Shown here: in pieces, positions 10,926 through 22,890 of the stretch
Position numbering within the stretch: the stretch's first letter is position 1
How the letters are laid out: each line of letters begins with the position of its first letter
From: Adiantum capillus-veneris
Taxonomy: Eukaryota > Streptophyta > Polypodiopsida > Polypodiales > Pteridaceae
DNA length: 64,000 nt
Direction: 5' to 3'
Assembly (NCBI GenBank): GCA_014529385.2
Contig: CM043952.1
Span: 54,704,119-54,768,118 of the forward strand
Notes under the pieces: generated by a model
What the model was told of the DNA's origin: nothing
The model's database searches: none
What the model saw: the letters and a program-made list of their open reading frames with translations, nothing else
Program-made: the position numbers and the translations under genes

Positions 10926-12320
10926 TCAACTGTAACCTTTCGTAGCTGTTAATTGTATGTTTTAACTTTGTTAGGAGTCAAATCAAGTATTACACTGATG
11001 TTTTGTTTTCTCTCATCGTAGGGTGTTAAATGATAAAGATGAAGCTAGTTTTTGAGTGCCTTGAAAGTGTTCCAATTGCAGGTTGTGAAGATAAAGCTAG
11101 TTTTTTAGTACCCTGGAAGTGATCTTAGCAGTTTAACTTCTTTGTGAAGAAAGATTGTTTATAGCATATACTTGGGTATTGAAATATAAGTACATATGAT
11201 TTTTCCATCAATAGATTGACATAAGGTTCTTTATGATGATCTAATGTGCAAGGCAATGCACAAAGCTGACAAAATCTTGTTTTTAAATCTTTTGTGGTGT
11301 TCTTCTTGCAAGCAAGTTGTGTTTGAATATTGGTCTTGCAATGATATTTTTTGAATAGTGAATTAGCAATGATATTTTTTGAATATTGGTCTTGCAATCA
11401 TATTTTGCAACCTTACACCGTAGGTTGTGCTTGGTTTCAACCGTTTTTAATGGAGTGAATTCTTTTTAAAGGTTTCTTTTGTGTTGCACATTAAATTTTG
11501 TTTGGCTAGTTGACTGTCTATGGTAGAAATGATATAAATTAAAAATTGTTGCCTCAGTGAAAGGCGCTAAAATTTTGGGTGTCTTATGAGGAGTGGTGAG
11601 GCATACAGATATCTGTGAAGTTGTTAGTTTGAATTTTTTTGAGCTCGATGGTGAATGCAAAATCTTTTGAGAGCTTAGAACTTTAAAAGGTATCTCCCAT
11701 GCTTTCTCATTTGCCCTTAGGTATAAATGAGAAGGACATGTTAGAATGATAGCATAATGCTTGTAAGTTTGTAAAAATTAGAAGATGCACATTGCACATA
11801 TTGTAGGTGCACTAATGAGTCGTTTGAAAATAAGATGCGCAATAATGATTGTTGAAGAGACCATTGCAAGGTTCAACTATCTATGCGTTCTCAAACTTAT
11901 GTGTTTTGGTGTTGTCTATGGCACTTCTCTAGAAGAGAAATATTAGTTTATCTCGATATCGAGCAACACACACTTAGCATTAGGAAAAATATGAACCCCA
12001 AAAGGACATTGTAAGAATCTCCAATTTTAAGGGATTAAGGCTAAAAATGTGTGGTTTAGGAGAGAAGGCCATTGAATGAGGGTATTCTCATAGGTTTTTT
12101 TTTAGGCTGTCACTAGGCTTTTTGTAGGTTGAAATAGAGGCTAGAGAGGGAGGATAGGTATATTCTTTCTCTATCCAAAAGAGTGGTGGTCCTTATGATA
12201 ATAACTACCATCCTCCCCTTTCTTTTGTCACATTATCAAGGGAGTCCATAGCCTCAGTCCAAAAAAACACTTTTTTAAAAAATTCAAAAAAATATCACTT
12301 TTACTCAAAACTTTTTCCCA
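10926..12320. other. outer flank of the palindrome's right arm; no gene
   Basis: Sequence 10926-11800 is shared with the third right-arm copy (about 43750-44604), so it belongs to the same mobile or duplicated unit although the left arm has no clear counterpart. A short imperfect direct repeat around GCAATGATATTTTTTGAATA lies at 11338-11395. From 11800 to 12320 I see no recognisable feature. Confidence 0.5.
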
Positions 12321-12429
12321 ACTTATATGTATACCCAAAAATCGATTTTCTCTCTCAAAATCTCACTGCTTGACCTGCAAAATATGAACTTTTCACCTTT
12401 TTTTAAATTTTCCTCCAAAATCACTCCCC

Positions 12430-12475
<46 letters not shown>

Positions 12476-12765
12476 CTTCTTTTTAGGACACACTCTTCCT
12501 CCTTCCCTCTTTCACTCCTCTTTCTCTCTCTTCTCTCTCCTACTTTTCATCACACTCTTCCTCCTTCCTTCTCTTTGTTGCAGGTTCATTGCATAGCTTT
12601 GCTGCAGCTCTTCTCTTCATAACTCTCCACTCCATAGCCCTCCTCTCTACTCCGTAGCTCTCTTGTAGTTCTCCTCTCCACTGTGTAGCTCTCCTGAAGC
12701 TCTCCATCCTATAGCTCTTCACTCCATAGCTCACCTCTTTACTCCGTGTCCCTACTACAGCTCTC
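12430..12765. repeat. CT microsatellite followed by a CTCCATAGCTCT minisatellite
   Basis: A (CT)n run at 12437-12466 is followed by pyrimidine-rich sequence. From about 12630 there are degenerate repeats of an ACTCCATAGCTCTCCT-like unit every 20-30 bp. Frames read through it on both strands but consist of repeated low-complexity peptide. It may be the pyrimidine-rich 5' leader of the decayed gene that follows. Confidence 0.6.
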
Positions 12766-12770
12766 CACTC

Positions 12771-15660
12771 TTGCTTCAGGCCAACTTTATTCCCCTTGCC
12801 ATGGAGCTAGGTGACATTATAAACCTCCCATCCATAGCAAGATTGTCAAGTTTGGAAACAGTTTCTCTATATGTTCGGTTGTTAGGACTTTGCACCCTCA
12901 AAGCGTCATTACTTGCAAATTGCACAATAATGCCATGGTGCAGGTCACACAATGTGGACCTTTGGGTACATGGTTGCCTCTACCTTAATGATCCAGCTAT
13001 CAATGTGTATCAAACATTCAATAGCCTTGCTTTATTCTTACACTATGTAGGTAGAGGGGAGCAAGGTCTTCGTGGATACTGCAAGCGATTGTCGACTATG
13101 ATAGTGTACAATGGTCTTTGCATCAATGTCAACTTCTTTCTCTTACCACTAGTGGATTGTGCAAAAGGATCTTTCATGTGGAGGAGGAAGTGAAAAATCT
13201 TAAGCTACAGGTAGAAGAGAAGGATGCTAAGATTGTGAAGCTTGAAGATAAGATCCTGCATCTTTAAAAGACGCCCTTAGGTGCAAGGGAACGTAAGAGG
13301 AGTTTAAATGCCATAGAGACTTTAGCGCTCGAAGGCGGTGCTTGAAAAAGAAGGGTTACAGCTACAAAGGTACATTTTGCTACGCTCCAATCTGTGCTTG
13401 TGTGGTAATGTTTTTGTCCATTCTAGTAGGAATTTTGTGGTAATATTTTTTGCTCATTCTTATAGGAATTTTATCCAAGAGCTGTGTGGTGGCCACAGCT
13501 AGGAGGATCGCATGTATTTTTTAAGTTTGTGCCTCAAGAATCCGGATGTTGTAGCCCTTTTACGAGCACCAAATGCAGAACATATAAACAATCCTGTCAC
13601 AAAGGGGGTGATGCAAAAGTTTTCAAATGTTGTGAGCGATGTTGATGTACAGAAGGCTTGTGATGAAGTTGGAATTAGTACTAAGGGATACATTGCATAA
13701 TATGGTCTCCTCAAGGATGCTTTAAGGGAAAGAGGAATTACTAAGAATGTTTTTCCTATACCACTTAAGGATTTTGCTAAGAAGGCCTCAAACGAAGACA
13801 TGTACTTTCGGATAGGAGGCTATTTGCACATAGAGGAGATAATGCCTTCATCCATCTTTACCAAGCGGTCCAAAGGAATTACCACTGCAAGCGTAGGTGC
13901 AGACAGGGTGGACAAGGGATTTTCTTAATCAATGTCAAATTATATTTTTGTTGATTTGAGAATGCTTCTTCAAATGGAAATGATACATTTTTATGGTGTA
14001 CCACCTAATGATGAGGCTATAGTAATGTAGTCTTTTTTTTCAAATTATGGTTTTTCTTATGTTATTTTGGACTTTTTGCAGTGCTAGGTTCAAAGTTTGT
14101 GTTTGTGCTCAAGCTAGATGAGTGTCAGATTATGAAGAAACGAAAATTAGAAAGGATAAGTATTACTCTCATGAATGAGGCATTATTTCATGCAAAACAT
14201 ACAGCTATGAATGAGGATTGTGCACCATCTTTCAGTGTGCAGTCGGAGAAAAAAATCTGGTGGCTTGGTGCTATTGAGGTTCCCAAGGAGACCCATGGAG
14301 TGCTTGCTTGGATTTTTGAATGCATTTCGTGGATAATAGATGTCATTAAGACACAGCTAGCTGGGGAAAACTCCAAGTAGATGGTATAGGGGAGTTTGAA
14401 GTTGACTGGCACTTAGGTGGTGATTTGAAAACAATCAAGTGCATTCTAGGGTACAAATAAGGGACAAGAGATCTGTATCCTTGTCCATTTTGCATTAAGG
14501 GCTATAAGGGGAATGCACACAAGATTGCAATGGTCGACAAAGCAGAGGAAGCTGACAATTCACAAATTACATGTGTGTGGGAGCATTCGGTTCTACGATG
14601 TCCTAGGTTGGAGGAGCCCAATCGTACCACAAAAGACAATGAATGGAATCCTATAATTAACTTCCCTCTCAAAAAGTGCATTTTTTCATACTTCATGCTT
14701 TTATGCGCATCTTTGATCATTTATTAAAGCTTCATATTGATGATGCCTTTACAATGAAGCCTGCGGAGAGGTCACTTAACGCTATCTCAAAAGTGGAAGG
14801 GCTCTTAAATTCAATAGGTTGTCATGGACCCAACACCTCTATTGATGCACATAAGAATAATGCAAGCACTCAGGATGTGGCCCAACCAGTATCCATGAGT
14901 GGACTAAAGGCAATGTATTTTTTTGAAGAGGGTGCGGTCCAAAGAAAGGGGTACTGTTGTTGGAACATCAACATCTGAAGGTGGATGGGATTTGTGGAAG
15001 GATCTCTGCAATTATACAACGGACAATGATAGCAATGCAAGTGTTGTGCATAGCCGACAACATGTTTGGGCGGTATTTGACAAGATGATGAAGATACTAT
15101 GACTTGCAAGCACAATCGGTGAGCAATGACAAGAATTTCAAAATTTGGTGGTGGAGTTCACAAAGGTAGTCGTCACTGAATGGGGTGAATCGAACATTAC
15201 ACACTATATGGTGAGTGCTTTCTGTTCCGACTTGGTCTGTACTATGCTTTAGTTTTGATCATCGATATGTTGTGGCTTTATAGGCAACACATCCTCTATG
15301 TCCATGGTGCATACTTTATGAACATGTATGGTTCATTGGATCTTTAGAGCACACAAGGTATAGAGAAGTCACGCTATCGTGCTAGGCATGTCTACATCAA
15401 GAATACAAGACATGGTGGGGGTTTGGTGCGCTCATGCTATCTTCAGAAAATGTTCAACTGGTTTTACAGCACCACCTTTGGATGCAAAGTGTCGATTGAA
15501 CATGCAAGATCATTGCGCTTGGCAAAAGAAGCCCGTCGATTGGCCCACGTTCGTTCCTCAGAACGTTGGAGATCCTCACAAGGTCCAGCACGACATGCAG
15601 TGTGGCGAGCATCAAGGAATAGGGTTGGAAAAGTTTGGGTCAAGAGGTAGTAGATGTATT
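12771..15660 (+). pseudogene. decayed multi-exon gene, transposase-like, family not settled
   Basis: Successive plus-strand blocks look coding but are broken by stops and frameshifts: 12771-13193, a coiled-coil piece near 13188-13265 (EEEVKNLKLQVEEKDAKIV), 13512-13920, 14081-14380, about 14400-14720 and 14995-15210. A GTGAGT...TATAG intron fits 15211-15283, followed by more coding to 15660. Motifs include GDLKTIKCILGYK then CPFC near 14420-14500, PLKKCIFHTLHAFMRIFDH across a frameshift near 14665, and STQGIEKSRYRARHVY near 15350. From memory these resemble an uncharacterised transposase-like family of eukaryotes with an F-S-Q-Q-G-L-E-K motif. I cannot verify that without a search. Confidence 0.35.
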
Positions 15661-15897
15661 TAGAATCTCATGATAATGGAAAATCCATTACACTTGGATG
15701 CTTTTTTTTTTGGATCAAGTGTTTTTATTGTTTGATTGTGTACGCAATTTTACAAGTAGACATTTCACTCTGTGTGTTTGAATAGTTTTTCAATTTCATG
15801 TGGTTTTAAAATTCAAAAGATTATTTTCTCGTTCTTTTAAAGGCTCTTTTCCACCATGTGAACCCACCCTTGTATGGCCACCCTATATAAAGAACCA

Positions 15898-15899
<2 letters not shown>

Positions 15900-15928
<29 letters not shown>
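15900..15928. repeat. 29-base poly-C run
   Basis: An uninterrupted run of 29 C follows CCAAA and lies 86 bp upstream of the histone H3-like pseudogene start. Runs this long are unstable and error-prone in sequencing, and the G-rich strand can form quadruplexes. Similar runs occur at 29202, 30250, 48279 and 59287. Confidence 0.95.
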
Positions 15929-15930
<2 letters not shown>

Positions 15931-16013
15931 ACTTCCCCCTTCACAAACACATAATACTCCTTCCCTCACCGAACACCACAAGCTCTAAGAAGCTCCCCAA
16001 ACGCACTTTCTAG

Positions 16014-16745
16014 ATGAAAAGGACCAAACAGGCTGCAAAGAAGAATCCAAAGACCATTGAGGTGCGTAGAAGGTAGAAGATGCATGCAAATCAGCAACCA
16101 TAAGAGCTAGCTGACCCGGAACGCACAGAGAGGGACACGCCCGATGAACGTCTATCGTGGGAAGAGGAGGACATCCCAATGAATCATAAGGTGGACAAAA
16201 AGAGGTTGCCAGGCCAAATGGACGCGATGCCATCTGGCCCAGGTCGCCACACTATGGCCGGCAAGTCACTGTCTAGAGGAATGGGTGCCATGCCTTCTGA
16301 TCAACCCAACAATGATGAGCGTAGCAGTGATGAGAATTATGATCCGGATGAAGATTTCCCCCAGCCACCTCCCAAGCACAGTCAAAAGTCAAAATTCTAT
16401 AGGAAGACGCAGAGAGCAAAGCTACAAGGAGCTCAGAGGCCCCCACAATGCCGACCTCAAAGAGCACGACGATTTTGTCGAGCGTTTGCTGAAATTCGGC
16501 ATTACTAGAAGACAATGGGCCTGCTTATTAGGAAAGCACCATTCGCATGAACATGTAAGGAAGTGCTACAAAGCTACAACAGAGAGCTTCGGATGTCTGC
16601 AATTACCCTCGAATCAATTTAGGAGGCTACAGAGGCTTATTTGGTCAGTCTCTTTGAGGACATGTTCTTATGTGCTATCCATGCAAAGCATGTAATAGTC
16701 ATGGCCAAGGACATGCAACTTGCACATTGCCTAAGGAATGATTGA
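16014..16745 (+). pseudogene. histone H3-like pseudogene with a long N-terminal tail
   Basis: The frame from the ATG at 16014 to the TGA at 16743-16745 holds 243 codons with no frameshift. It begins MKRTKQAAKKNPK, like the H3 N-terminus. A tail of about 130 residues follows, rich in acidic, Pro and basic residues. The histone fold comes after: AEIRHY, LLIRKAPF, then [22 protein letters not shown] and [14 protein letters not shown], matching H3 from the alpha-N helix to the C-terminus. Five internal stops lie at 16074, 16101, 16506, 16548 and 16620. The last three sit where H3 has Gln, Arg and Gln, so each fits a single C-to-T change. The spacing between LLIRK and EA-EAYL equals canonical H3, without the extra loop-1 residue usual in plant CENH3, but the long tail and divergence resemble a centromeric or other variant H3. 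No introns are visible, so a retrocopy is possible. Confidence 0.85.
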
Positions 16746-17423
16746 TATCCTCTGACATCAAAACCTCTTTTTGTAACTAATTGTTGTATTGGAATCAATT
16801 TACTTTGGAATCCTTGTACTGGATTCAAGTTTTCTTGTGAACTTAAGGTATTTTCGCTTTGCAACAAATACAATACGTCTCTTTTTGTCGCTCTATGTAA
16901 ACTTAATGTCTACATTTATTTTGTTAAATGGTTAAAGGTGAAATGATAATCAACTCTACAAAAGGTTCTCCAGTTGGCAGGCATTGCTTAGATGATGGCA
17001 AAACTAAAGCTAAATAATTTTTTTTGGTTGGCTTGAAATTCTCCACTAGGTAAAAGTTTTTCTCTCTATATGCTAGAATATTACAAAACCAGTTAAATTT
17101 GTTGTGTCCACAAGGCAACAAGATTTAGCCAGACAGCAGGCTTGTAGGGCACATCCTTGCTGCCTTGTGGACACATACAAAATTGCAAAATATGACACAT
17201 ACAAGGCATAACTAGTACAAAAAAACAATTTATATGTTACTTTTTGGACAAGTTATTTCCAATGTACAAAATCAACATTCAAATAGTTAATACGTATTGC
17301 AAATGGGTAGAATTTTTAGAGTTTGCCTTGTCAATGAACATGATCAAATCACTAAATTGAATTTTGCAAAAGATCATGGACAATAGAGATAATTTTCATT
17401 TAAAAGCTTGTACATCCGGCTTA
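16746..17423. other. no recognisable feature
   Basis: AT-rich sequence between the H3-like pseudogene and the end of the minus-strand split gene. The repeated phrase CCTTGTGGACAC/CACAAGGCA near 17107 and 17162 is a short inverted repeat. No coding motif is visible on either strand. Confidence 0.4.
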
Positions 17424-18629
17424 ACTATCGTTTGGTAGGAGGCGCTTTGCGATCTCTCCACGACGTTCTAGAGCGTTGGGTAAAATGGATGTGAGTACGG
17501 AAGCAGCTATAGCTTGGGCTCTGTCAACCCCTAGGGCTTGACAAAGAGCTATGTATGTCATGACCTTGCTGCGAAAGCCAATGCCAAAAGTGGCAATTGC
17601 AAGTGATTTTTTCACCAAAATAATTACATAGGCTGTTTGAGGGATGGTGGCTAAGCATAGGAGTTTACTTGCGACCTTAAGCACTCACAAAACAAAGTGG
17701 CCGTTGGGGGGAGAAATCATTGTGTATGATGCACACATCCTGCCTTGGTAGTTTGTCGATGTAGTGTGCTAGGGCTGCCTGATGCCCAAACAACGTGCAC
17801 TCTCCTCCCTTCCGGGTAGCCCACAGGTCCATGTCCAAAACATCTTGCAAAATTGTAATTAACCAAAAGCAAAGAAGAAAGGCTAAATTATCAACATAGA
17901 AGATGCTTAGTATTATCTCTTATTGCTTATCCTCATCATCCAAGTTGGTGTGGCTTCAAGGTTGATAGAGGATTTTCTCTCATCAACATTGCGAGGGCTC
18001 CGCGAACCAAGCAAATCGGGGCAGACAAGAGTTTGGTTGACAATAACCCTAGCTTGTGTGGTAACGAAATCCTCGTCCATGACTTCACTCTGCTCTGAAG
18101 AGAGAATATCCACTGTCACTAGTGCAATTGTCTTAGCAATAGAGTCCCCCAATGGAAGCAACTTGTTATCTGTAGCTTTTGGTGTAGGATCAAGGGGTAA
18201 CTCCATCTTGGGGCATATAAGGCTAAGACACTCATCTAGTCGAACACCAAAAACCTTTTCCAGATCATGTAAGAATAAATACTCTTCATCTTCTATAATT
18301 ATGCTCATGAGACGGCTAATCTCTACTTCGAGAATTGCAACAGGGTCACATCTCTCAGGGTCGGACACCTCGGAGGTGCCAACAATCTTCTCTCTCATTG
18401 CAACTGCTTCTTCCAAGCCGTGGGGATATTTGGCAGCTTGCAGTCTTCGCTCACTTTGGACATCTATAGGGGCGGCCTTGAGATCTTTACAATCCGGCAA
18501 CACCCCCCCCCACTGCCAGATGCGGGATCTCCATCGCCTCTAAGGAGGGCTCCTCATTGACAAGCAAGAAGAGAGTGGCAATGTTGGACAAGAAAGATTG
18601 TCCAATTTTGCGTTTCTTGAAGGAGTCTT
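17424..18629 (-). pseudogene. downstream part of an unfamiliar plant gene split by a Copia insertion
   Basis: On the minus strand the reading picks up directly after the Copia element with SFKKRKIGQSFLSN. It runs on to ISNKR at 17913 as a largely alpha-helical, acidic protein (PHGLEEAVAMREKIVG, EDEEYLFLHDLEKVFG). A run of nine C at about 18505-18513 sits where the frame must shift by one base. Two further coding blocks follow: about 17689-17843 (MDLWATRKGGECTLFGHQ), ending at a GTGAGT site, and about 17424-17650 (ATFGIGFRSKVMTY ... RRGEIAKRLLPND), starting after TTAG. The phase between these last two does not close with the GTGAGT donor, so exon ends are approximate. I do not recognise the family. 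The gene may be a decayed host gene or part of another transposon. Confidence 0.5.
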
Positions 18630-18821
18630 TGAAGGAGTACGAGCGGAAGTGCGACGCGAGAGAGAGTGCGAGAAGAAGAGCACGACGATATGGTGAACTC
18701 GCTCTACTGTAATGTGTAGAGTATAGTGAGTTCTTATTAGGTTTTTACAAAAGAATATGTGTACATACCTGGCGGCCCGCCCACTTACCTGGGCGACCAC
18801 ATTGGGCTTTATACCCCAACA
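18630..18821 (-). repeat. Copia 3' LTR
   Basis: The 192-bp terminal repeat runs TG to CA on the minus strand. It differs from the 5' LTR at two positions (a C/T in the AGTATAG region and an A/T in the AAGAATATG region). It lies directly after the purine tract at 18822-18832. Confidence 0.95.
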
Positions 18822-18832
18822 ACCTCCCACTT
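18822..18832 (-). promoter_or_regulatory. Copia polypurine tract
   Basis: On the minus strand the purine-rich AAGTGGGAGGT abuts the 3' LTR, where plus-strand DNA synthesis starts in LTR retrotransposons. Position and composition agree with the Copia norm. Confidence 0.85.
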
Positions 18833-18910
18833 AAAGTCCAATGTGGTACTTTAAGTGTGAGAGAAGCTACTATACAAGCTAATATACAAGAGATGTAGAG
18901 AAGTGATGTA

Positions 18911-21900
18911 CTACCCTACACCTAACTGCTTGCAAAAATGCGCAAAGCTCTCTGAGGGAAGTCCTTTTGTAAGTAGATCAGCAGGATTTTCTGTGGTGTG
19001 AACTTTGACAAGCTGAAGTTGCTTATCCTCGAGCATTTCCCTGATGAAATGATACTTCACATCCACATGCTTTGTCTTTGAGTGATAAACTGGATTGCGA
19101 GCCAATTGTATAGCACTTTGACTATCACAATATAACACAGGCATCTCTTCTTTGATTCCCAAATCTGTTACTAGTCGATTAAGCCAAATTGATTCTTTGC
19201 ATTCCTCTGATGCTGCAACATATTCAGCCTCTGTAGTAGACTGAGTAACACAATCTTGTAATCTAGAACGCCATGATACTGCTCCACCAGCCAATGTAAA
19301 GACATACCCTGACGTAGACCTTCGGTTGTCTAAGTCACCTGCATAATCTGAGTCTGTAAAACCCTTTACACTTAGCTCCTGACTCCCATAGCATATACAC
19401 ATACTCTTTGTAGCTTTCAGGTATCTCAATATTCCTTTCACTGCCTCCCAATGTTTCTTGCCTGGGTTTGACATGTATCGACTTACTACTCCCACTGCAA
19501 ATGCAATGTCTGGGCGAGTAGCAATCATTGCATACATCAAACTACCCACTGCAGACGCATATGGAATCTTATCCATTTCAGCCGTTCTTCCTCAAACAGA
19601 GGACAATCTTGTTTGCTAAGTTTCACATATGGTGGCAATGGAACACTCAGTGCCTTTCCCTTCTCCATATTGAAACGTTGCAAAACCTTGTCAATATACT
19701 CTATTTGAGATAACCAAATCAACTTCTTTGATCTATCTCTCTCAATGCGCATACCAAGTATATGACTTGCCTCACCCATGTCTTTCATGTCAAACGATTT
19801 TTCCATGTTTGACTTCAAAGCTGAAATTTCTTCCAAGTGCTTGCCAGCAATCAACATGTCATCCACATACAAAATAAGGATCAGCCAACTACCATCCTTA
19901 GCCTTCTTTGTATATAGACAGTGATCGAACTCACTACGTTTGTAGCCTTGAGAAAGCATAAACTTGTGGAATTTATGGTACCATGCCCTCGGTGATTGTT
20001 TTAAGCCATAAAGACTCTTTAACAACTGGCATACCCAATCTTCCTTGCCTTTCTCAACAAACCCTTCTGGCTGCTGCATGTAAATTTCCACATCTAAATC
20101 ACCATTCAAGAACGCTGTCTTGACATCCATTTGGTGCAACACCAAATCTAATATGGCAACCAATGCAAGAAAGCATCTCAATGTAGTCATCTTGACCACC
20201 GGAGAGAAGACTTCATCAAAGTCAATGCCTTGTTCTTGCTTAAAGCCCTTGGCAACAAGCCTTGCTTTGTACTTTGGCCAACTATCATGAGCGGTGATCT
20301 TATACCTGTAAACCCATTTACAAGGTAGATCCTTTTTGCCCTGTTGTAATTTAACTAGCTTCCATGTCTTGTTTTTATGCAGAGCTGTCATCTCTGACTG
20401 CATGGCCAATTTCCAATTCCCGGAGTCCTTCATTTGCACTGCTTCCTTGTAACATGAAGGCTCATTGCAATCAGTCAACATGACATAATTCATAGATGGA
20501 ACAAACCTATCAGGAGGTCGCGTGACACGTCCAGATCTATGCACAATAGGTGGCTCAGGCTCAGCCACAACCTGTGGTTCCACTCTATCCTGTCCTTGCT
20601 CCTCTTGAGCCCTGACATTTTGTCTTGCACGTGCAGGTCCATCTTCTTGGAAGACAACTCTTATAATCTCCTCAACCCTCTCTGGTTTAGAATGATATTT
20701 GGATTCATTAAAGTGAACATCATTGCTGCGGACAACCTTTCTGGATTCGGGATCCCAAAGTCTGTACCCCATCTCACCAGAATTACCATAGCCTAGAAAG
20801 ATGCACTTTCTACTCTTTGGCTCAAGTTTGTTCCTAAATTCCTTTGGAACGTGAGTATATGCCTCACAACCAAAGAATCTGAGATGTTTGTATGAGGGCA
20901 TTTTGCCTGACCATACCATCTCTGGCACTGAATCCTTCTGCAAAACCTTGCTAGGAGATCTATTTACAAGATGAACAGCTGTTGATACAGCTTCAGCCCA
21001 AAACCCATTTGGCAGCTGTGCATTAGACAACATACTTCTGACCTTCTCTTGTATGGTCCTATTCATCCTCTCAGCAACACCATTTTGAGGAGGATTGTAA
21101 GGAGCATTAAGTTCACGTTTTATACCTTTTGACTCACAAAAGTCCTGAAAGGCTTTTGAAACATACTCTCCACCATTGTCAGTGCGTAAGCATTTAAGCT
21201 TCTTGCCAATCTGATTCTCCACAAGTGTCACAAACGTTTTGAAAACACTAAACGCTTCATCCTTGTGCTTGAGAAAGTAAACCCATACTTTCCTCGAGTA
21301 ATCATCTATAAATGTCATAAAGTAAGAAGCTCCCCCTAGAGATAGGTTAGGCATAGGTCCACACAAATCACTATGAACAAGTGCCAACTGTGTATCTCTT
21401 CTACTGCTTCTATGCTTATGTGGCTGCTGTGTTTGCTTACCATACAGACAATGTTCACATAATTCAAAATCATTAAATGAAAAGCCAGGCAAATAACCAG
21501 AACGAGACAAGATTTCCATTCCCTTCTTGGACATATGTCCTAACCGGCTATGCCACAAAGAAACGTTCAGCTGCTCGGTTACATTGATTACATTTTTAGA
21601 GACATTTGATACATAAATCATGTAAAGTCCTCCAGACTTTACTCCATGTGCTACTGTCATAGAACCCTTGGATATCTTCCACATGTTCTGTCCAAAAATG
21701 GTGACGTAGCCAGCATCATCAAGTAAACCTGTGCTGATCAAGCTCTTTGTAATTGCGGGAACATGTCTCACATTCTTCAGCGTGAAAGAAGAGACATTCT
21801 GAAACTTCAATTGAACATCTCCAACACCTAAGATCTCACATGTCTGCCCATTGCCTAGCCGAACATGATCTTTAGTGGTCACATAAGAAGTAAACCACTC

Positions 21901-22890
21901 CTTGTTTGGAGACACATGAAGTGATGCCCCTGAGTCTATAATCCAGTCACTTAGTGCATTTCCATCAGATGCTATAAGAAGAGCTGAGTCCATTGTATTC
22001 TTCAAGAAGTAGATGTCTCCTGACACTAGACTGTCATCCTCTGCAACAGTGTTTGTCACATTTATTTCTTGAATCTTCACTGAGGACTTGTTCTTCTCAG
22101 CATGGTCTTCAGCTTTCTCTTTGCCTTTTTCTGCTTTCCATTCTCTGCAGTCTCTTTTCATGTGACCCTTCTTGCCACAATGGTAGCATTCTATGTCACT
22201 CTTGCCTTTAGCACTGCGGGACTTGCTACGAGACTGATTCCTCTTTCCACCTTTGTACTTTTCTTTTGTCCTTCCCCTGACAACTAAGGCTGTTCCTTTG
22301 CCTTTGTCCATTGTCTTTCTATTGGTTTCTTTAGTAAGAAGACTTCCTTCTACACCTGCTATGTTCAAACCATCTGGAGGTGCAGAATTACTCAAAGCTG
22401 TGCGAAAAGTGTCCCAACTTTCCGGCAATGTGATCAACAGAAACATAGCTCTAACAGGTTCATCAAACTTGACACCTTGAGCTGACAACTGACTATAGAT
22501 TGTGTTGAATTCATTCAGATGATTGGACATAGGTGTCCCTTCTTTCATCTTCAAGTGAACAAGATTCTTAAGCCAGTATACCTGTGAAGCTGCACTCTGC
22601 TTCTCATAAAGATCACTCAGCTTTAACTATGCTTGATAAGCCGACATCTCGTCTGCTACATTGAAGTAAACGCTTTCTGCCAAAGTCAGCATAATGGTAG
22701 AAAGTGCCAATTCATCCATTTCGCTCCATTCATCTTCGTCCATATCTTCTGGTTTTATCCCCTTGAGCTTTATAGGTTTTATCTGCTTCTTTTGTACCAA
22801 CACGTGCCAAATCTGCTTCTTCCACAATGGGAAATTGGTTCCATCCAGCTTCTTGATATTGTAAAGAGCAGTGTCCTGTGATCCAGCCAT
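18911..22890 (-). pseudogene. Copia gag-pol polyprotein, nearly intact
   Basis: The frame starts at the ATG at 22890 (MAGSQDTALYNIKKLDGTNF, a UBN2-type gag). It carries a CCHC knuckle (CYHCGKKGHMKRDC), the protease motif IIDSGASLHV, the pre-integrase HSRLGHMSKKG with a CEHC pair, integrase residues in HSDLCGPM, TDNGGEYVS and NGVAERMNRTI, the reverse transcriptase motif YVDDMLIAG, and an RNase H domain ending near 18911 (YCDSQSAIQLARNPVYHSK). Two lesions are visible: an in-frame TAG at 22627-22629 where related proteins usually have Trp, and a one-base frameshift near 19560 between reverse transcriptase and RNase H. Otherwise all catalytic motifs remain. With LTRs this similar, the element was probably active recently. 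Confidence 0.95.

Noticed and set aside
16014-16745. Firm call of the H3-like pseudogene as CENH3
   Set aside because: Spacing of the fold equals canonical H3 and lacks the extra loop-1 residue usual in plant CENH3. Only the long tail and divergence favour it, so I keep the broader H3-like call.
20539-22881. Plus-strand frames within the Copia element
   Set aside because: They lie opposite the gag-pol frame, have no motifs and are shadows.
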